A DNA stretch of 64,000 bases. Origin: Apis mellifera (lineage: Eukaryota; Arthropoda; Insecta; Hymenoptera; Apidae). Below, piece by piece: positions 23,572 to 35,290 of this stretch; position 1 is the first letter of the stretch, and the number at the start of each line of letters is the position of its first letter. The position numbers were made by a program, and so were the translations under genes. The notes beneath the pieces are model-generated. The model saw only the letters and a list, made by a program, of their open reading frames with translations. It did not search any database and was not told the origin of the DNA. The stretch is taken from positions 3,662,001 to 3,726,000 of the forward strand of contig NC_037638.1 of the NCBI RefSeq assembly GCF_003254395.2, read 5' to 3'.

Positions 23572-25957
23572 TATATTACACAAGGATGGTAATTAAATCC
23601 GTGGGTGGTTTATTCGATCTTTTGTCCAAAAATTAATTAGGTACGAAAGATAGAATTGAAAAAAGAAACTCGACAACTCTCGTTATAATCCTCCCCCTTT
23701 GACATGTATTTTTATCATGTTGATACAAGGGTGGGTTTAATTGGAAGTAACTTTGAGAAACGAGTTTGAATCGAATATTGATTACGAGGCAACAATCCAT
23801 GGATATTAATCAATTATTTCCAATCACCGTTCAACTAAGCGCTATCGAAATAATAAATAATCGACGATTAGTATTAACAAGCGAGACTTGTTATCGCGTC
23901 GCGGTGTGCCCAAAATCATTGATTAAATCTAATTAATTTAATCATTCGCAGCGTACACTCGATTAATATTACACGTGATATGCCGATACTCGATGTATAT
24001 ATGTAGATATATATGTATATAGATATACTTGCATCGAAGGAAAGAAAAAGATGAAAGAAATCGTTTCGGATCAGATAAGATAAGAGTATCTCGCTGTGTA
24101 TTACGAGATATAGCTAATATGTTTCGCGTACGTAATGCAAAAACAAGAATGTGGGAATAAGAATAAGAAGAGTATAAAAATCATGAGGAAAAATTTATTC
24201 GAAAAGTTTGTTTTATTTATTTATTTTTTTTTTTTTTTTAAATTTATCATAGCAAAATTTAAAACTTTTGACCCTTTTGCTATTTAAAGTAAAGTATGAT
24301 TCTGGATTGAATTCTTTTTATAAAGAAATAAAGTTCGTTTCGTTTCTGCTCTCTGAACTTATAAAAATATGTTTTTTTTTTTTTTATTGGTCATAGTAAT
24401 TTCAGTAATATCTCAGAGAGATATTGAGATAATATTTGAATATTTCTAAGAGGATTCATTATCATTTAAATGATTAATTTGCAGCTATTATATCGATAAA
24501 TAATATTACAGAAACATTGTTACATTTTGTGTTTGACTAATTAAATCTTTGTTTAAAGGTTAAAATTCAACAAGGATATCAATTGGATCAAATTGTGTAC
24601 GCGTATTAATTAATTAATGCAGTTTTAGGTGGAGAAGGAGGCTCGTTGTAATACTTCTACGTTAATAAAATAATGAATATTCAGGACGATGGAAGCTTGT
24701 CTCGTGAATCCATGCCATTTCGATTCCACGTAACGATAAACCCATAAACTTACCAATTAACTACAATTAAACTCGATCCATCATCTATAAATTTCCAAAA
24801 TTTCTAATATTCCAAAAGAAAACAAAAATCCCTCCAATTCCATCAACGATTATTATCGACGAGACACAACTTTCAATTCCTCTTCTCGATCGATAACGAA
24901 GATATTAATCGACGAAAGGTGATCGATCGAGTATCGACGCCTTAAGAGGAGGTCAGAGTTCGAAGGAAATCGCGTTTCACTTCCCCTCCCCTCTTCTGTT
25001 CGTTGGTGAAATCAAGGAAAAAGCGGCGAATAAACAGGGAGCGGCGTTCCTTGGAGGATTGGACGGATTTATCTAACAGGACACCGAGCACAGACCTTAT
25101 GCAGCCTCTCTCACGGAAGGTCTCCAATCATGAGATTGCTCAATTGTAGCTTCGTTTTTATCCTGTTCCCCCTATCCTGAACCTTCCTTCCTTCCTTCCT
25201 TCCTTCTCCCCCCTCCTCCTCTTGTGTTGTTTGCTCCTCGCAATCCGACTTTTCCATTATCCGGCCGGGGACGGGGGGAGGGAAGGAAGAAAAGAAAGAA
25301 AGAGAGAAAGAAATAGAATAAAAATAGCCGACGAGATTAAAAAGCGCGAGCACGCTTCTCTAACGCGATCCGCGATTAACTGGAAGGAATCTGGATCGGG
25401 ATCTTTTGCTCTGGAAGAATTTTTTTTCCCTTTTTGCTTTGATTTTCAATGGACTGGTAGAATATCGTTGAAAATTGACGTAGATTTTTATTGGAATCCG
25501 AATTGTGGAACTGAAAGAAATTTGGAGCGAATTTTGAAATTATCTTTGGATCCTCGAATTGAAAATTATTTGCAGGGAGGAGAGCTCTCGAATTCGAAGT
25601 TTAGATGGAATTAAAATGATATTCTGTTAAAATATTAGGTTGCAGCAAGTTCGAAGACTGTTTGAGATTAGTTTGGACAGATAACTGATAATTAGAGGAT
25701 CGATTTGAATCTTGGGATATTTTATACACTGTCTATTCTCAACTTTAACTTAACCTCCCTTAACTTTTCTTCTGGACAAAATTATATCACGAGAGATTTT
25801 AGAAAGTTCAGCAGTTGAAACGTATGTGGCGAACGAATCTAAAGTTTTAAATTTGTAGCTTTGAGAATGGAAGAATTGGAGAAATTTCCAGGGAATATTT
25901 CCATCCAATATTTATATCTACGTTGAGAAAGTTTATCGTAACGTGAAATGCGTTTCA

Positions 25958-26007
<50 letters not shown>

Positions 26008-27550
26008 TTATTTTATTTTTAAGAAAAAAAAAAGGAAAGGAAAAATAGAAAATGTGATATACGATAAAATTTCATCATAAGTGGGAATAAAATAGAATCA
26101 TCGACGAGTTGGAAATGTTAAAAAGGAACAAAAAGGACAGGAAGAAAGGAAATTTAAGATTCTGCATCCCGTGGAGATAGTTGGATTAAAAAAAAAGAAA
26201 AAAAAAAATGTCTTAAAAAACGGCTTTCGCGATAAAGAAATCTGTGCGCAGAAGAATTTAATTTCACTTCTCCCCGGCCGAAAAAAGGATCGAGGACAGT
26301 AAAACAATTTCTCCGTTAAACAAGTTTAAAAATAACAACATTATAGAACAACAACTCGAAACAAAAATCCCTCTTTATTTTCCTTAATTAAAAATACTTT
26401 CTTCGAAAATAGGGAAACGGACAAAAATAATAAATTAATATCATAAACACGAAGAAGAATATCTCCGCCTCTGAGATACTTTCTCATCCCCGAGAGATGA
26501 AATATAATTAAAATAAACCAGAATAATTAACCCAGATTAACTTTAATTCCCTTTTTCGTTTATTTTATTCAATTTTCTACTTTCTTTTTTTTTTTTAAAC
26601 AAAATCAATGTTTTCAGAAATCGAACGTCGATTTTATCTTCCGAATCCAACAAATTTCTCGATGACTCCTTTCCGAGAAAACGTCAAATTCGAAGATAAA
26701 AAAAAAAAAGAAAACGCAGTATTTTTTATTAGCGTTCATTCATTCTGATATCTGTAATCGATTTTGATTAATGAAATCCTATATTTTTTTTTATTTAATA
26801 ACAATTCTATGTTATAATCTATAATTGTTATTTAATTTAAAAACTGTACATGCTGTTTCCATGTTCGTCTAGAGTTTTCTTTAAAGTTTATAATTTCTTA
26901 TATAATATAATATAAGATTTCTCGTATTCTTCTCGAGAAAGCAAGCTTATCCAGCTTATAAAAAAAGAAAAAAGTAATTTTAAACTTAATCGCTAAGAAA
27001 ATTGAGAGAGAGAGGAATTAATTAACGCTGCCTCCGATTACCTCATTTCTCGATCACTGTTAATAAATAACAGTGACAAAAGGCCATTTCTTTTTTCTTT
27101 CACCAACGAATTTTTCCCCATCCTCGTTCGTTAAAATCAGATTACCAGATTTAGAAAAGAACGAACGAGGCGGTCATTAATCACGGGCATTTAAATCGCT
27201 AACAAACAACTTTTCCTGTTCTTCCTTAACGCTCTTTAAACTGGCAATTTTAACCCGGCTAACCCCTTTAATATACATCGAACGAGCCAAGTGCTCGGTG
27301 ACACGACAAAAGTCACTTATCCCGATAATGAGGTGGAGCTCGTTGATTTTTCCCCTCCCTCTCTCTCTTTCCTTCCTTTTTTTACAACCCCATTGAAAAA
27401 GGCAAACCGAGCAAATCAAAGTTTTAGGTTAGCTTTAGAGAGCGATTAAGAAATCGAAAAGAGGGATGTAAGAACGAAAAAAGGGAAGAGTTTCTCGTAT
27501 TTTTTCTTTAATCCATTTCCAAATTCTATTCTCGCATGATGGAAATGGTG
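23572..27550. other. AT-rich intergenic or intron DNA; no gene recognised
   Basis: Nearly 4 kb of AT-rich sequence. It holds poly-T tracts (for example 24226-24239), a long (TA)n at about 25961-26003, a CCTT run near 25185-25205 and a hairpin at 27054-27076 (TCACTGTTA pairing with TAACAGTGA). A GC-richer patch at 24940-25300 has short frames on both strands but no splice or start support. Confidence 0.5.
25961..26003. repeat. (TA)n microsatellite
   Basis: About 21 uninterrupted TA units. Likely highly variable in length and prone to cruciform formation. Confidence 0.95.
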
Positions 27551-27740
27551 TTTAAAGATTTACGAAATCATTGATTTCACGTTTGGGAGAGGAAGGAGAG
27601 AGAGGTTCATTGATCACAATCACAGGTGGTGTTTGTTGCAAAAAGCGAGCACCAACACGCGCGTAAGTAAGCTCTGCAACACTGTTGCATACACTGTCGA
27701 TTTTATCGCTGACAAGGGGAAACATTGGGGCGCCGCTTAC

Positions 27741-27794
27741 ATGAGCAGCGCCACCGGTTATCCATCCATACCTCCCCTCCCTCTCCGCGCGCAT
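27741..27794 (-). CDS. Candidate first coding exon, 18 codons
   Basis: On the minus strand an ATG at 27794, preceded immediately by an in-frame TAG, opens 18 codons (MRAEREGRYGWITGGAAH) that end at CAT|GTAAGC, a usable donor. If the donor is ignored the frame stays open for 80 codons to 27552 and still looks protein-like (for example FPLVSDKIDSVCNSVAEL). The patch is CpG-rich. No partner exon and no recognised family. Confidence 0.22.
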
Positions 27795-28195
27795 CTATTC
27801 ATATAAACCGGCAGCACAGTTTGTTGTTGCTCAAACACCGCTCGAAACACGGAATAAAACGCGTGTTCATTTTGCAGGAAGAGGGAATGAAAAATTCGGT
27901 TATTCGGTCGGCAGCGATTTTCTCGTAATGAAAACTGCTGTTGTCGTCAGGAAAAAACTCCTCGAGTAAATTTTAATAAAATATCCAAACTTTCTTATCC
28001 GAGATTCTTTCGTAAAGAAACTTTCCCTTTGAAATCCTTTCACGAGATATTCATTTGATTATCATCGAAAATTATTAACAACGACCAATCTTATTATTAT
28101 TATTCTTTTAAAATTTCGATCTAACAAAGCGGATCCGACAAGATCAAGTTGTATCCAAGGAGGAGGAAATCCTCTCTGCATCGTTCAAAAATTGT

Positions 28196-28228
<33 letters not shown>

Positions 28229-28599
28229 CACGGCACGTTCCGTGCCAGACGCATTCGCTGGGTCGAATTTGAAAAGTTTTGAAAAACAAATCCAATAACA
28301 AGGCGGGGTGCACGCGACACAGGGTGGTAGGAAAGAAGAGCAGCGTCCCCGTCGATATATAGTCACGCTTCGAGGGAGGGTGAAGGGAAGGAGACGTGAT
28401 CGCTTGTCTGTTCCTTCGGTACATCTCGAACCGACTCGACTCGAATACACGGCCGCATACTTTCCGATCTATCGTTTCTCACGCCCCGATACATGTAAAT
28501 GCTCAACCCCGTGCCCGACTGTCGTCGCGCATCGCGAACTTGTGATCGTGTACGATGGGATAGAGGAGGGGGAGATCGAAGAAAAATAGGGAAATGTAA
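27795..28599. other. No gene recognised; CpG-rich patch at 28230-28570
   Basis: A run of CA and TA repeats at about 28197-28227 precedes a CpG-rich, complex stretch ending near 28570, where array C starts. The patch might be a conserved noncoding or promoter element. Short frames on both strands overlap and are not convincing. Confidence 0.45.
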
Positions 28600-29910
28600 T
28601 TGATTTTTTTGAAAAGATTGATATTGGAATTGGAAATGATTCATAGAAAACGAATAATTTAATGTATAAATATAATAATAGATAAATATATATAAATATA
28701 TAATTGTGTAATTGATTTGGAAAGATTGATACTGGAATTAGAAATACATAAATGATTCATAGAGAACGAATAATCTAATATATAAATATAAAAATATAAT
28801 AATAGATAAATATATATAAATATATAATTGTGTAATTGATTTGGAAAGGTTAATATGGAATTGGAAATAGATGAATGATTCATAGAGAACGAATCTAATA
28901 TATAAATATATATAAATATAATAATAGATAAATATATATAAATATATAATTGTGTAATTAATTTTTTGGAAAGATTGATACTGGAATTGGAAATCCATGA
29001 ATGATTCATAGAAAACGAATAATCTAATATATAAATATATATAATATATATAATATAACATATATAACATATATAATATATATAATATATAAATATAATA
29101 ATAGATAAATATATATAAATATATAATTGTGTAATTGATTTGGAAAGGTTGATACTGGAATTGGAAATACATGAATGATTCATAGAGAACGAATAATCTA
29201 ATATATAAATATAATAATAGATAAATATATATAAATATATAATTGTGTAATTGATACTGGAATTGGAAATACACGAATGATTTATAGAAAACGAATAATC
29301 TAATATATAAATATATATAATATATAAATATAGTAATAAATAAATATATATAATATATAAATATAGTAATAAATAAATATATATAAATATATACTTGTGT
29401 CATTTATTTTTTGGAAAGATTGATACTGGAATTGGAATACACGAATGATTCATAGAGAAGAAATAATCTAATATATAAATATAATAATAGATAAATATAT
29501 ATAAATATATAATTATGTAATTGATACTGGAATTGGAAATACATGAATGATTCATAGAGAACGAATCTAATATATAAATATATATAATATATAAATATAA
29601 TAATAGATAAATATATATAAATATATAATTGTGTAATTGATTTTTTGGAAAGGTTGATACTGGAATTGGAAATACATGAATGATTCATAGAGAACGAATA
29701 ATCTAATGTATAAATATAATAATAAATAAATATATATAAAAATATAATTGTATTGTAAATGTAATTGATTTGGAAAGTAGTATGATTCATAGAAAACGAA
29801 TAATCTAATATATAAATATAATTGAGTAATTGATTCTTTGAAAAGATTGATACTGGAATTGGAAATACACGAATGATTCATAGAAAACGAATAATCTAAT
29901 ATATAAATAT
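28600..29910. repeat. Tandem array C, extremely AT-rich, unit about 100-125 bp, 11 copies
   Basis: GATTCATAGARAACGAAT recurs near 28638, 28753, 28877, 29002, 29177, 29279 (variant), 29447, 29548, 29681, 29783 and 29874. Each unit joins a complex part (TTGGAAAGATTGATACTGGAATTGGAAATAC) to a run of AT-only sequence such as ATATATAAATATATA. Length differences come from the AT run (the 29002 unit is 175 bp). The long Tyr/Ile frames on the minus strand (up to 221 codons) are the repeat read in frame, not proteins. Confidence 0.96.
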
Positions 29911-30265
29911 TAATAATTTTTATCGTAAAGAATGTAAATTAACAACTATTAAGCATTAAGAACTTGGCATTAGTATAGTCAGCCAAGAAATAAATAAAAT
30001 TTATTTATCCTCTAAAATATTCTCAAATTGCAATATACGTAGCTACACAGTTGATGGATATTTATATATATGTCTAATTAAAATTCTATCTAATTTTAAT
30101 TTCTCTAAAATATTCTCAAATATACGTAGCTACATCGACATTTATATGCACGTCTAATCAAAATTCTATCTATTCGAGAAAATTTTTTTTAAATATTCCT
30201 CGATCTCTTTCACGAATCTGGGAAGGGAGAAAAACTTTTTTTGCATCCTATCAAACGAATCTCAG
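29911..30265. other. AT-rich spacer, no gene seen
   Basis: Contains a diverged direct repeat of about 90 bp (30015-30085 and 30108-30175, both with AAAATATTCTCAAAT and TAATTAAAATTCTATCTA-like pieces). It ends in a T-rich tract that serves as the polypyrimidine region of the candidate exon that follows. Confidence 0.5.
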
Positions 30266-30310
30266 CGTGCTTCGTTCGATATCGAGACGGCGCATGGCCG
30301 ACTTCGTCAG
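30266..30310 (+). CDS. Candidate 45-nt microexon
   Basis: A T-rich tract and AATCTCAG acceptor are followed by 45 bases ending at CGTCAG|GTAAGAG, a consensus donor. The length is a multiple of three. Two frames are open: RASFDIETAHGRLRQ and one that includes an internal ATG (GCGCATGGCC) giving MADFV at the end. It could therefore also be a first coding exon starting at 30294. Both splice sites are better than for the other candidates, but no flanking exon was found. Confidence 0.33.
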
Positions 30311-30889
30311 GTAAGAGCAGAGATTACCCTCGAATTCCGGAAGCAAAGCGCGATCGAGCTGAATTCGAGAGATAAAATTGGGAAGGTGGCTGCCACCACC
30401 ATTGCGGGTCACCCGCCACGTTGGGAGGAGAGAGAAAAGGAAGGGGAGGATTAGGGGAAGAGTGGAAATCCACGTGGTGGTGATTTTTCCACGTATCCTG
30501 CTCGCGCACGGATCCTCCACCATCTTCGTGCTTGATGTAGCGGACAGGGTGGACCTGTAATCTCCCCATTGTGTCGGCGCCGCGACGCGTATACGCAGAT
30601 AGGAGCGATTCGGTCACTGGTAAACGCGTGTCTGAACGTTGGCCGTCTAGTGGCTCGTAAATCCGCGCGCCTCCCTCCTCGCTCGTGCGTGAACCCATCT
30701 CCCCCCCTCCCCAGCCCTCTTCCGGACGGGTCGAAAGGGAACGCGCGAGGGACCTAGCCGAGGGAGGGGATCGAACGTTTAACGAAATCCATTTCGATCT
30801 TTGTGATATTTATGATCGTCCAGTCGTTTTAATGATCGATCCTCGATGATAGGTTTTCGTTAAAGGGTTGAAAGTGAAACTTTGTTAGA
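30311..30889. other. CpG-rich patch, possible conserved or promoter element
   Basis: A GC- and CpG-rich stretch, unlike the AT-rich arrays on either side. On the minus strand two frames stay open for 90 and 124 codons; one contains an ATG in good context at 30523 (MVEDPCASRIRGKITT), but no donor of quality follows. Might be a 5' region of a gene on either strand. Confidence 0.4.
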
Positions 30890-32240
30890 TATGATTGGTG
30901 GGAATTTTCGAAAGTTAGAATCGAACGTTTCCACTTGTGGTAGGAATATATATAAATTGAGAATTTTGGAAATTTGGAAAATTGGAAATCTGAGTTTCAG
31001 GGATTTGGAATGCAGATTTTCTGATCGTCGAATCATTTTAACAGATCCCTCGACGATTGATCATTTCTACTAGGGAATTAAAATTAAAATTTGTGCGTAT
31101 AGTAAGAATTTCCAAAATTCTAAATTTTGGAAATTTGGAAAATTGGAAATCTGAGCTTCAGAGATTTGGAAGTTTATTAAAAATTTATTAGGAATGTAGA
31201 GCTTCCTGATCATCGAATCATTTTAATAGATCTTTCGACAATTGATCATTTCTAGAGATTAAAATTGTGGTAGGAATATTCAAAATTTAGAATTTTGAAA
31301 ATTTGGAAAATTGGAAATCTGAATTTCAGAGATTTGGAAGTTTATTAAAAGTTTATTAGAAATGCAGATTTTCTGAACAGGATCGAACAACAGATCTCTC
31401 GACGATTGATCATTTCCAAAATTTAGAATTGAACATTTCCACTTGTAATAGGAATATCTAAAATTTAGAATTTTTGATATTTTAGAAATTTGGAAAATTG
31501 GCAATCTGAGTTTTAGAGATTTGAAAGTTTTCAAATTTTTTGTTATTTAAAAATTTAGTAGAAGTGCAGATTTTTTGATCATCGAATCATTTTAATAGAT
31601 CCCTCGATGATTGATCAATTCCTAGGGATTAAAATTGAAATTTGTGCATATAGTAAAAATTTCTCAATTTTGGAAATTTGGAAAATTGGAAATCTGAATT
31701 TCAAAGATTTGGAAGTTTATTAAAAGTTTATTAGAAATGCAGATTTCCTGATCGTCAAATCATTTTAATAGATCTCTCGACGATTGATCATTTTCACTAG
31801 GGATTAAAATTGAAACTTATGGTAGAAATTTCCAAAATTTAGAATTTTGGAAATTTGGAAAATTGGAAACCTGAATTTCAGAGATTTGGAAGTTTATTAA
31901 AAATTTATTAGAAATGGAGATTTCCTGATTGTCGAATCATTTTAATAAATCTCTCGACGATTGATCATTTCTAGGGATTAAAATTGAAACTTTTGATATC
32001 CAAAATTTAGAATTTTGGAAATTTGGAAAATTGGCAATCTGAATTTCAGAGATTTGAAAGTTTTCGAGTTTCTTGTTATTTAACAAAAATTTATTAGGAA
32101 TGCAGATTTCCTGATTGTCGAAACATTTTAATGATTAATGATCATTTCCACTGATTGAAACCGAGACTTATATTCGCGATAGGAATTTAGTGAATTTTGG
32201 AAATTTGGAAAATTGAAAACCTCGAATGATCATTTCCATT
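30890..32240. repeat. Tandem array D, unit about 176 bp, about 8 copies
   Basis: GGAAATTTGGAAAATTGGAA recurs near 30967, 31128, 31294, 31483, 31668, 31847, 32014 and 32196, 161-189 bp apart. Units also share TTTCAGAGATTTGGAAG, TTATTAGAAATGCAGATTT, ATCATTTTAATAGATC and CGACGATTGATCATTTC. Inner copies are most alike and the edges fade, as in arrays maintained by unequal exchange. Confidence 0.96.
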
Positions 32241-34934
32241 AAAATTGAAACTTGTGCAAGAATTTAACGAATTTTGAAAAATTTTCTCGAAAATTTATTC
32301 GAAACGTTTCAAGATATTTATATTCGCCAGAGAATATAATGGATTTACGATCGAAAAACGAGGATGAGAATTCGAAGTTTACTTTGTATCATCTTCTAAG
32401 CCGAGAAACTCGTACGAAATTTGAATTATAGCTCGGGGGAAGTAATTCACGATTGCAACGTGATGACAGTTTTTGGCGGGCGGACTGAAGAAACTTGGAA
32501 AAACGGCAAATATTTTCGCAATGACTTCGCGCTGGCATTCATTCAGAGATTTGCTCGATCATCACACGTTTGACGAATATATTACCATCGTATATACGAT
32601 GACTACAAACTTTAATATATCATCCCTCTTCATCCCAGATACCATCAAACTGATACCATTCTCTCCTCTTTTCTCGTATTTCTCACAACAAATGGGACGC
32701 AAACTTTCGAAAATACATCCTACAATTTTCAAAGAGCCATCGAGATAAAAACGGACACCGTTCCTGTATCCGAATGGTTTACAGCTGGCCATTAGCGAGG
32801 GGAACAGCTGTCAAGAATTCCGAGGATTATCACCGCCGCAACTTGGAACGGCATAATTACTGGAAATAATTTATAAACTGAATACAAATTCTCTTTACAC
32901 AAACAGCGTTCCATAAATCGTCGAAGCCACGAAACTTCATCATACGTGCCAAACTATTGGCCGGCCAAAATATATATATCGTCCGGATTTTCGATCGATA
33001 ATAAACAACGAAACGCGTATTTACCCGTTTTTTACGCGTATAAAACATCTACCGCTCGCCCTTTTAATTCCAACTAAATTTCACCCCTTTTCATCTCTCG
33101 CGCCCCTACTCGAAGAGCTTAAACACACCGAGAGAGAGAGAGAGCGCAATATATTTCCAACGCGCGAACAACGAACAACCACCCGCCCCTGATAAAAGCA
33201 AACGATTTCAAACCAATTCAATTTTTCATCGATTTTCGTGTACCCGCGATCATTCGCGCGTATCTCGTTTCGCTTCGAATTAATGTTAAGGGGGGATTGT
33301 ATTCGTTCCCCCCTTCCCTCCCCAGTTCTCGAGCGTGCTTTAAAGCTCGATTAGCTCAAAGGAGGAAAAACTCGGTATGCGTGATCGAACATCGATTCGA
33401 ATAACCCAATTCCATCCGTACGAACGATTTGGAAAAATAGTTTTGTCGCCATTTTTCATATTTTTTCGCGAAGGAATCATCTTGATCTTGATTCTTTTTC
33501 AACATCACAATCAATTTTCCAATAATAAAATTCTAAATATTAGAAATGTATAGTACAATTTGAAAAAGAAAAATTGACACATATTTAAATAATAATATAT
33601 TATATCGTTGCTAGTATAAAATAATTATTATTAAAAAAAGAAAAATCAATCTAAACGAATCTAAACGAGAGATATCGACGGATGGAAATCGTGCGCCTTA
33701 ATCGTCGGGTTAAATGGAAAGATGATGCGGGGAGGGAAAAATGGCGATGAACACGCCGTTGGAACCATTGAAACAACTTGAAAACGCCAGTGGACCCGCG
33801 CGTCAACCGTGACTGGCCGTCACTCGGTGAAATTATTCGACGCGTTTCAGTCGCGCGGACGGACAGTGTTCGGCTCGATGGACGAGAGATGGGCGCAAAG
33901 TGATTACGGAAACGACAAGTGATAACAATGAATTCGCGTTCGAGCACTCTTACCGCGGGGAGGGGGAGGGGGAGGGGGAGGGCTGAGAATGGAGATCGGA
34001 AATAATGGATGTCGCTCTCTCGCGCCTAACTCGGCGCGAGCGTCACGGTTGATACGTTCACTTTCGACTATTTTCGAAAAAAAAGAAAAATAAATGCGAA
34101 TAAAGAGCGAACGGATCCGAATATTAGAATTTTGTAAAAACGGATCGAGGATGTAATGGAATTATTTGAAATTGGAGCGAAATTCGTGATAATTGATGGA
34201 TTCGTAGAGAGAGAGAGAGAGAAAGACTCTTGTCGAGTTCGTCGATGATTCGTTCGGTAATTTGACGCGTGATAAAATTATTCTACTTTTTAATTTTTAA
34301 TTCGAAGATTAATTTTCCATGTGAGATTTTGGTAAAAATTATTTTTACCAAACGTACGTACGATTGGAAAAATAATAACGGGCGTAAGAGAATTTTCAGA
34401 GAAATTGAAAGTGCACATATTGGACGCGATGCAATGAAAGAGATCAACGCCGCGAAAAGTTCGTGATCCGTAAAGTTTTACGGCTTCGACGTTTATAAAC
34501 GTTTTGTTGATTGAACCACGGATTTCTGAAAACGATTTGAATTCTAGAACGTTTAAAGTTTTTCAAGTGAAAAAAAAAAAAAAAAAAAAAAAACTCTCAT
34601 ACATTGTGCACTTTGACAAACGCGAAATTCAATCAGTGTCCGGTTGTGCGCAACGCGAAACGAATCTTTTTTCCCTTCTTCTTTTTCATTCCATCGAATG
34701 GAATATGTATTTATCAACAACGTGAAAATACGATTCCTCCTCTCGTCACTTATGATCTTATGCGATTCGTAAGATATAATTGATCAAGGAATCGAGTAAG
34801 AAACAACGGATTAATAACGTTGCTAATAAATACGAATCGCGAAAGTTCTAAAATCTAACCTATACGGGCACGTTGCAAAGAAGACGCGAAAGAGAAAGAC
34901 ATGGAACAAAGCTGCATAAGAATATCAATCGTAC
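32241..34934. other. No gene firmly recognised
   Basis: AT-rich DNA with a CpG-rich patch at 33690-34060. A minus-strand ATG frame of 76 codons lies at 32562-32792 (starts MASCKPFGYRNGVRFYLDG); it looks fairly protein-like but has no homology I recognise. Poly-A at about 34570-34592. If the gene starting at 35 kb is real, most of this is its second intron. Confidence 0.45.
33957..33982 (+). other. G-quadruplex motif, five G runs
   Basis: Runs of four, five, five, five and three G separated by single A bases. It sits at the edge of a CpG-rich patch, next to a minus-strand donor-like site (GCG|GTAAGAG at about 33955). Confidence 0.85.
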
Positions 34935-35026
34935 CTTAATATTCCGCCTTGTTCTTGTTGAATCGACATCTGTTTGGGCGCACAAATACTAAACAAAACG
35001 GTAAACACCAACACTTCACAAAACAT
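34935..35026 (-). CDS. First coding exon with signal peptide, secreted or membrane protein, identity unknown
   Basis: ATG at 35026 opens 30 codons plus two bases, ending at TTAAG|GTACGA. An in-frame TAG lies 15 bases upstream of the ATG, so the start is well defined. The peptide MFCEVLVFTVLFSICAPK has a short n-region, a 12-residue hydrophobic core and a likely cleavage after SICA; it continues QMSIQQEQGGIL. This is a normal layout for a gene whose first coding exon carries only the signal sequence and is followed by a large intron. The protein is thus probably secreted or on the cell surface. Later exons would lie at lower coordinates and start with one base completing the AG codon; none was tied to it with confidence. 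Confidence 0.6.
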
Positions 35027-35051
35027 TTTAGGAAAACACTAAGAATTTCCC
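34935..35051 (-). other. Exon 2 of the 35-kb gene (5' UTR end plus signal peptide)
   Basis: The exon begins after GATTTTCGTAG at 35052, an acceptor with a T-rich tract on the minus strand, and ends at the donor at 34934. It has 25 untranslated bases before the ATG. Confidence 0.55.
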
Positions 35052-35181
35052 CTACGAAAATCACGAAAACGTCGGAACGCGATCACCGGTACACATCTTC
35101 GAAGTGACAACCGCTTGAAGTTAGTCGCGGCTGCGCGCGCATACGATTGCCACAGAATACTCGTTGCGAGAGTTTGCTTAC
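35052..35181 (-). other. 130-bp intron of the 35-kb gene
   Basis: It starts GTAAGC directly after CGAAAG and ends TTTTCGTGATTTTCGTAG. A length near 130 bp is common for insect introns. The donor-acceptor pair a short way upstream of a clean signal-peptide start is the main reason to believe this gene. Confidence 0.5.
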
Positions 35182-35290
35182 CTTTCGAGTAATTACATCG
35201 TCGCGTTTCGCATCGTCTTACAATTCTCCTACGCTTAACATTTCTCTTCCAAAGAAATTTTCAACAAGAAAATAATCCCAATGATACATT
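35182..35290 (-). other. Noncoding first exon of the 35-kb gene with two short upstream ORFs
   Basis: The exon ends at 35182 (CGAAAG|GTAAGC). Its 5' end is not defined; about 110 bp are shown. It holds two short open frames, ATG-TTA...TAA (7 codons) and ATG-CGA...TAA (6 codons), which could limit translation of the main frame. Confidence 0.4.

Noticed and set aside
28659..29881. Long minus-strand Tyr/Ile frames (up to 221 codons)
   Set aside because: They are array C read in frame. The peptide repeats YIYIYLFIIIF with the DNA unit and has no protein-like variation.
34570..34592. Poly-A tract as the tail of a retrocopy
   Set aside because: No gene-like sequence precedes it on either strand and no flanking target duplication is seen.
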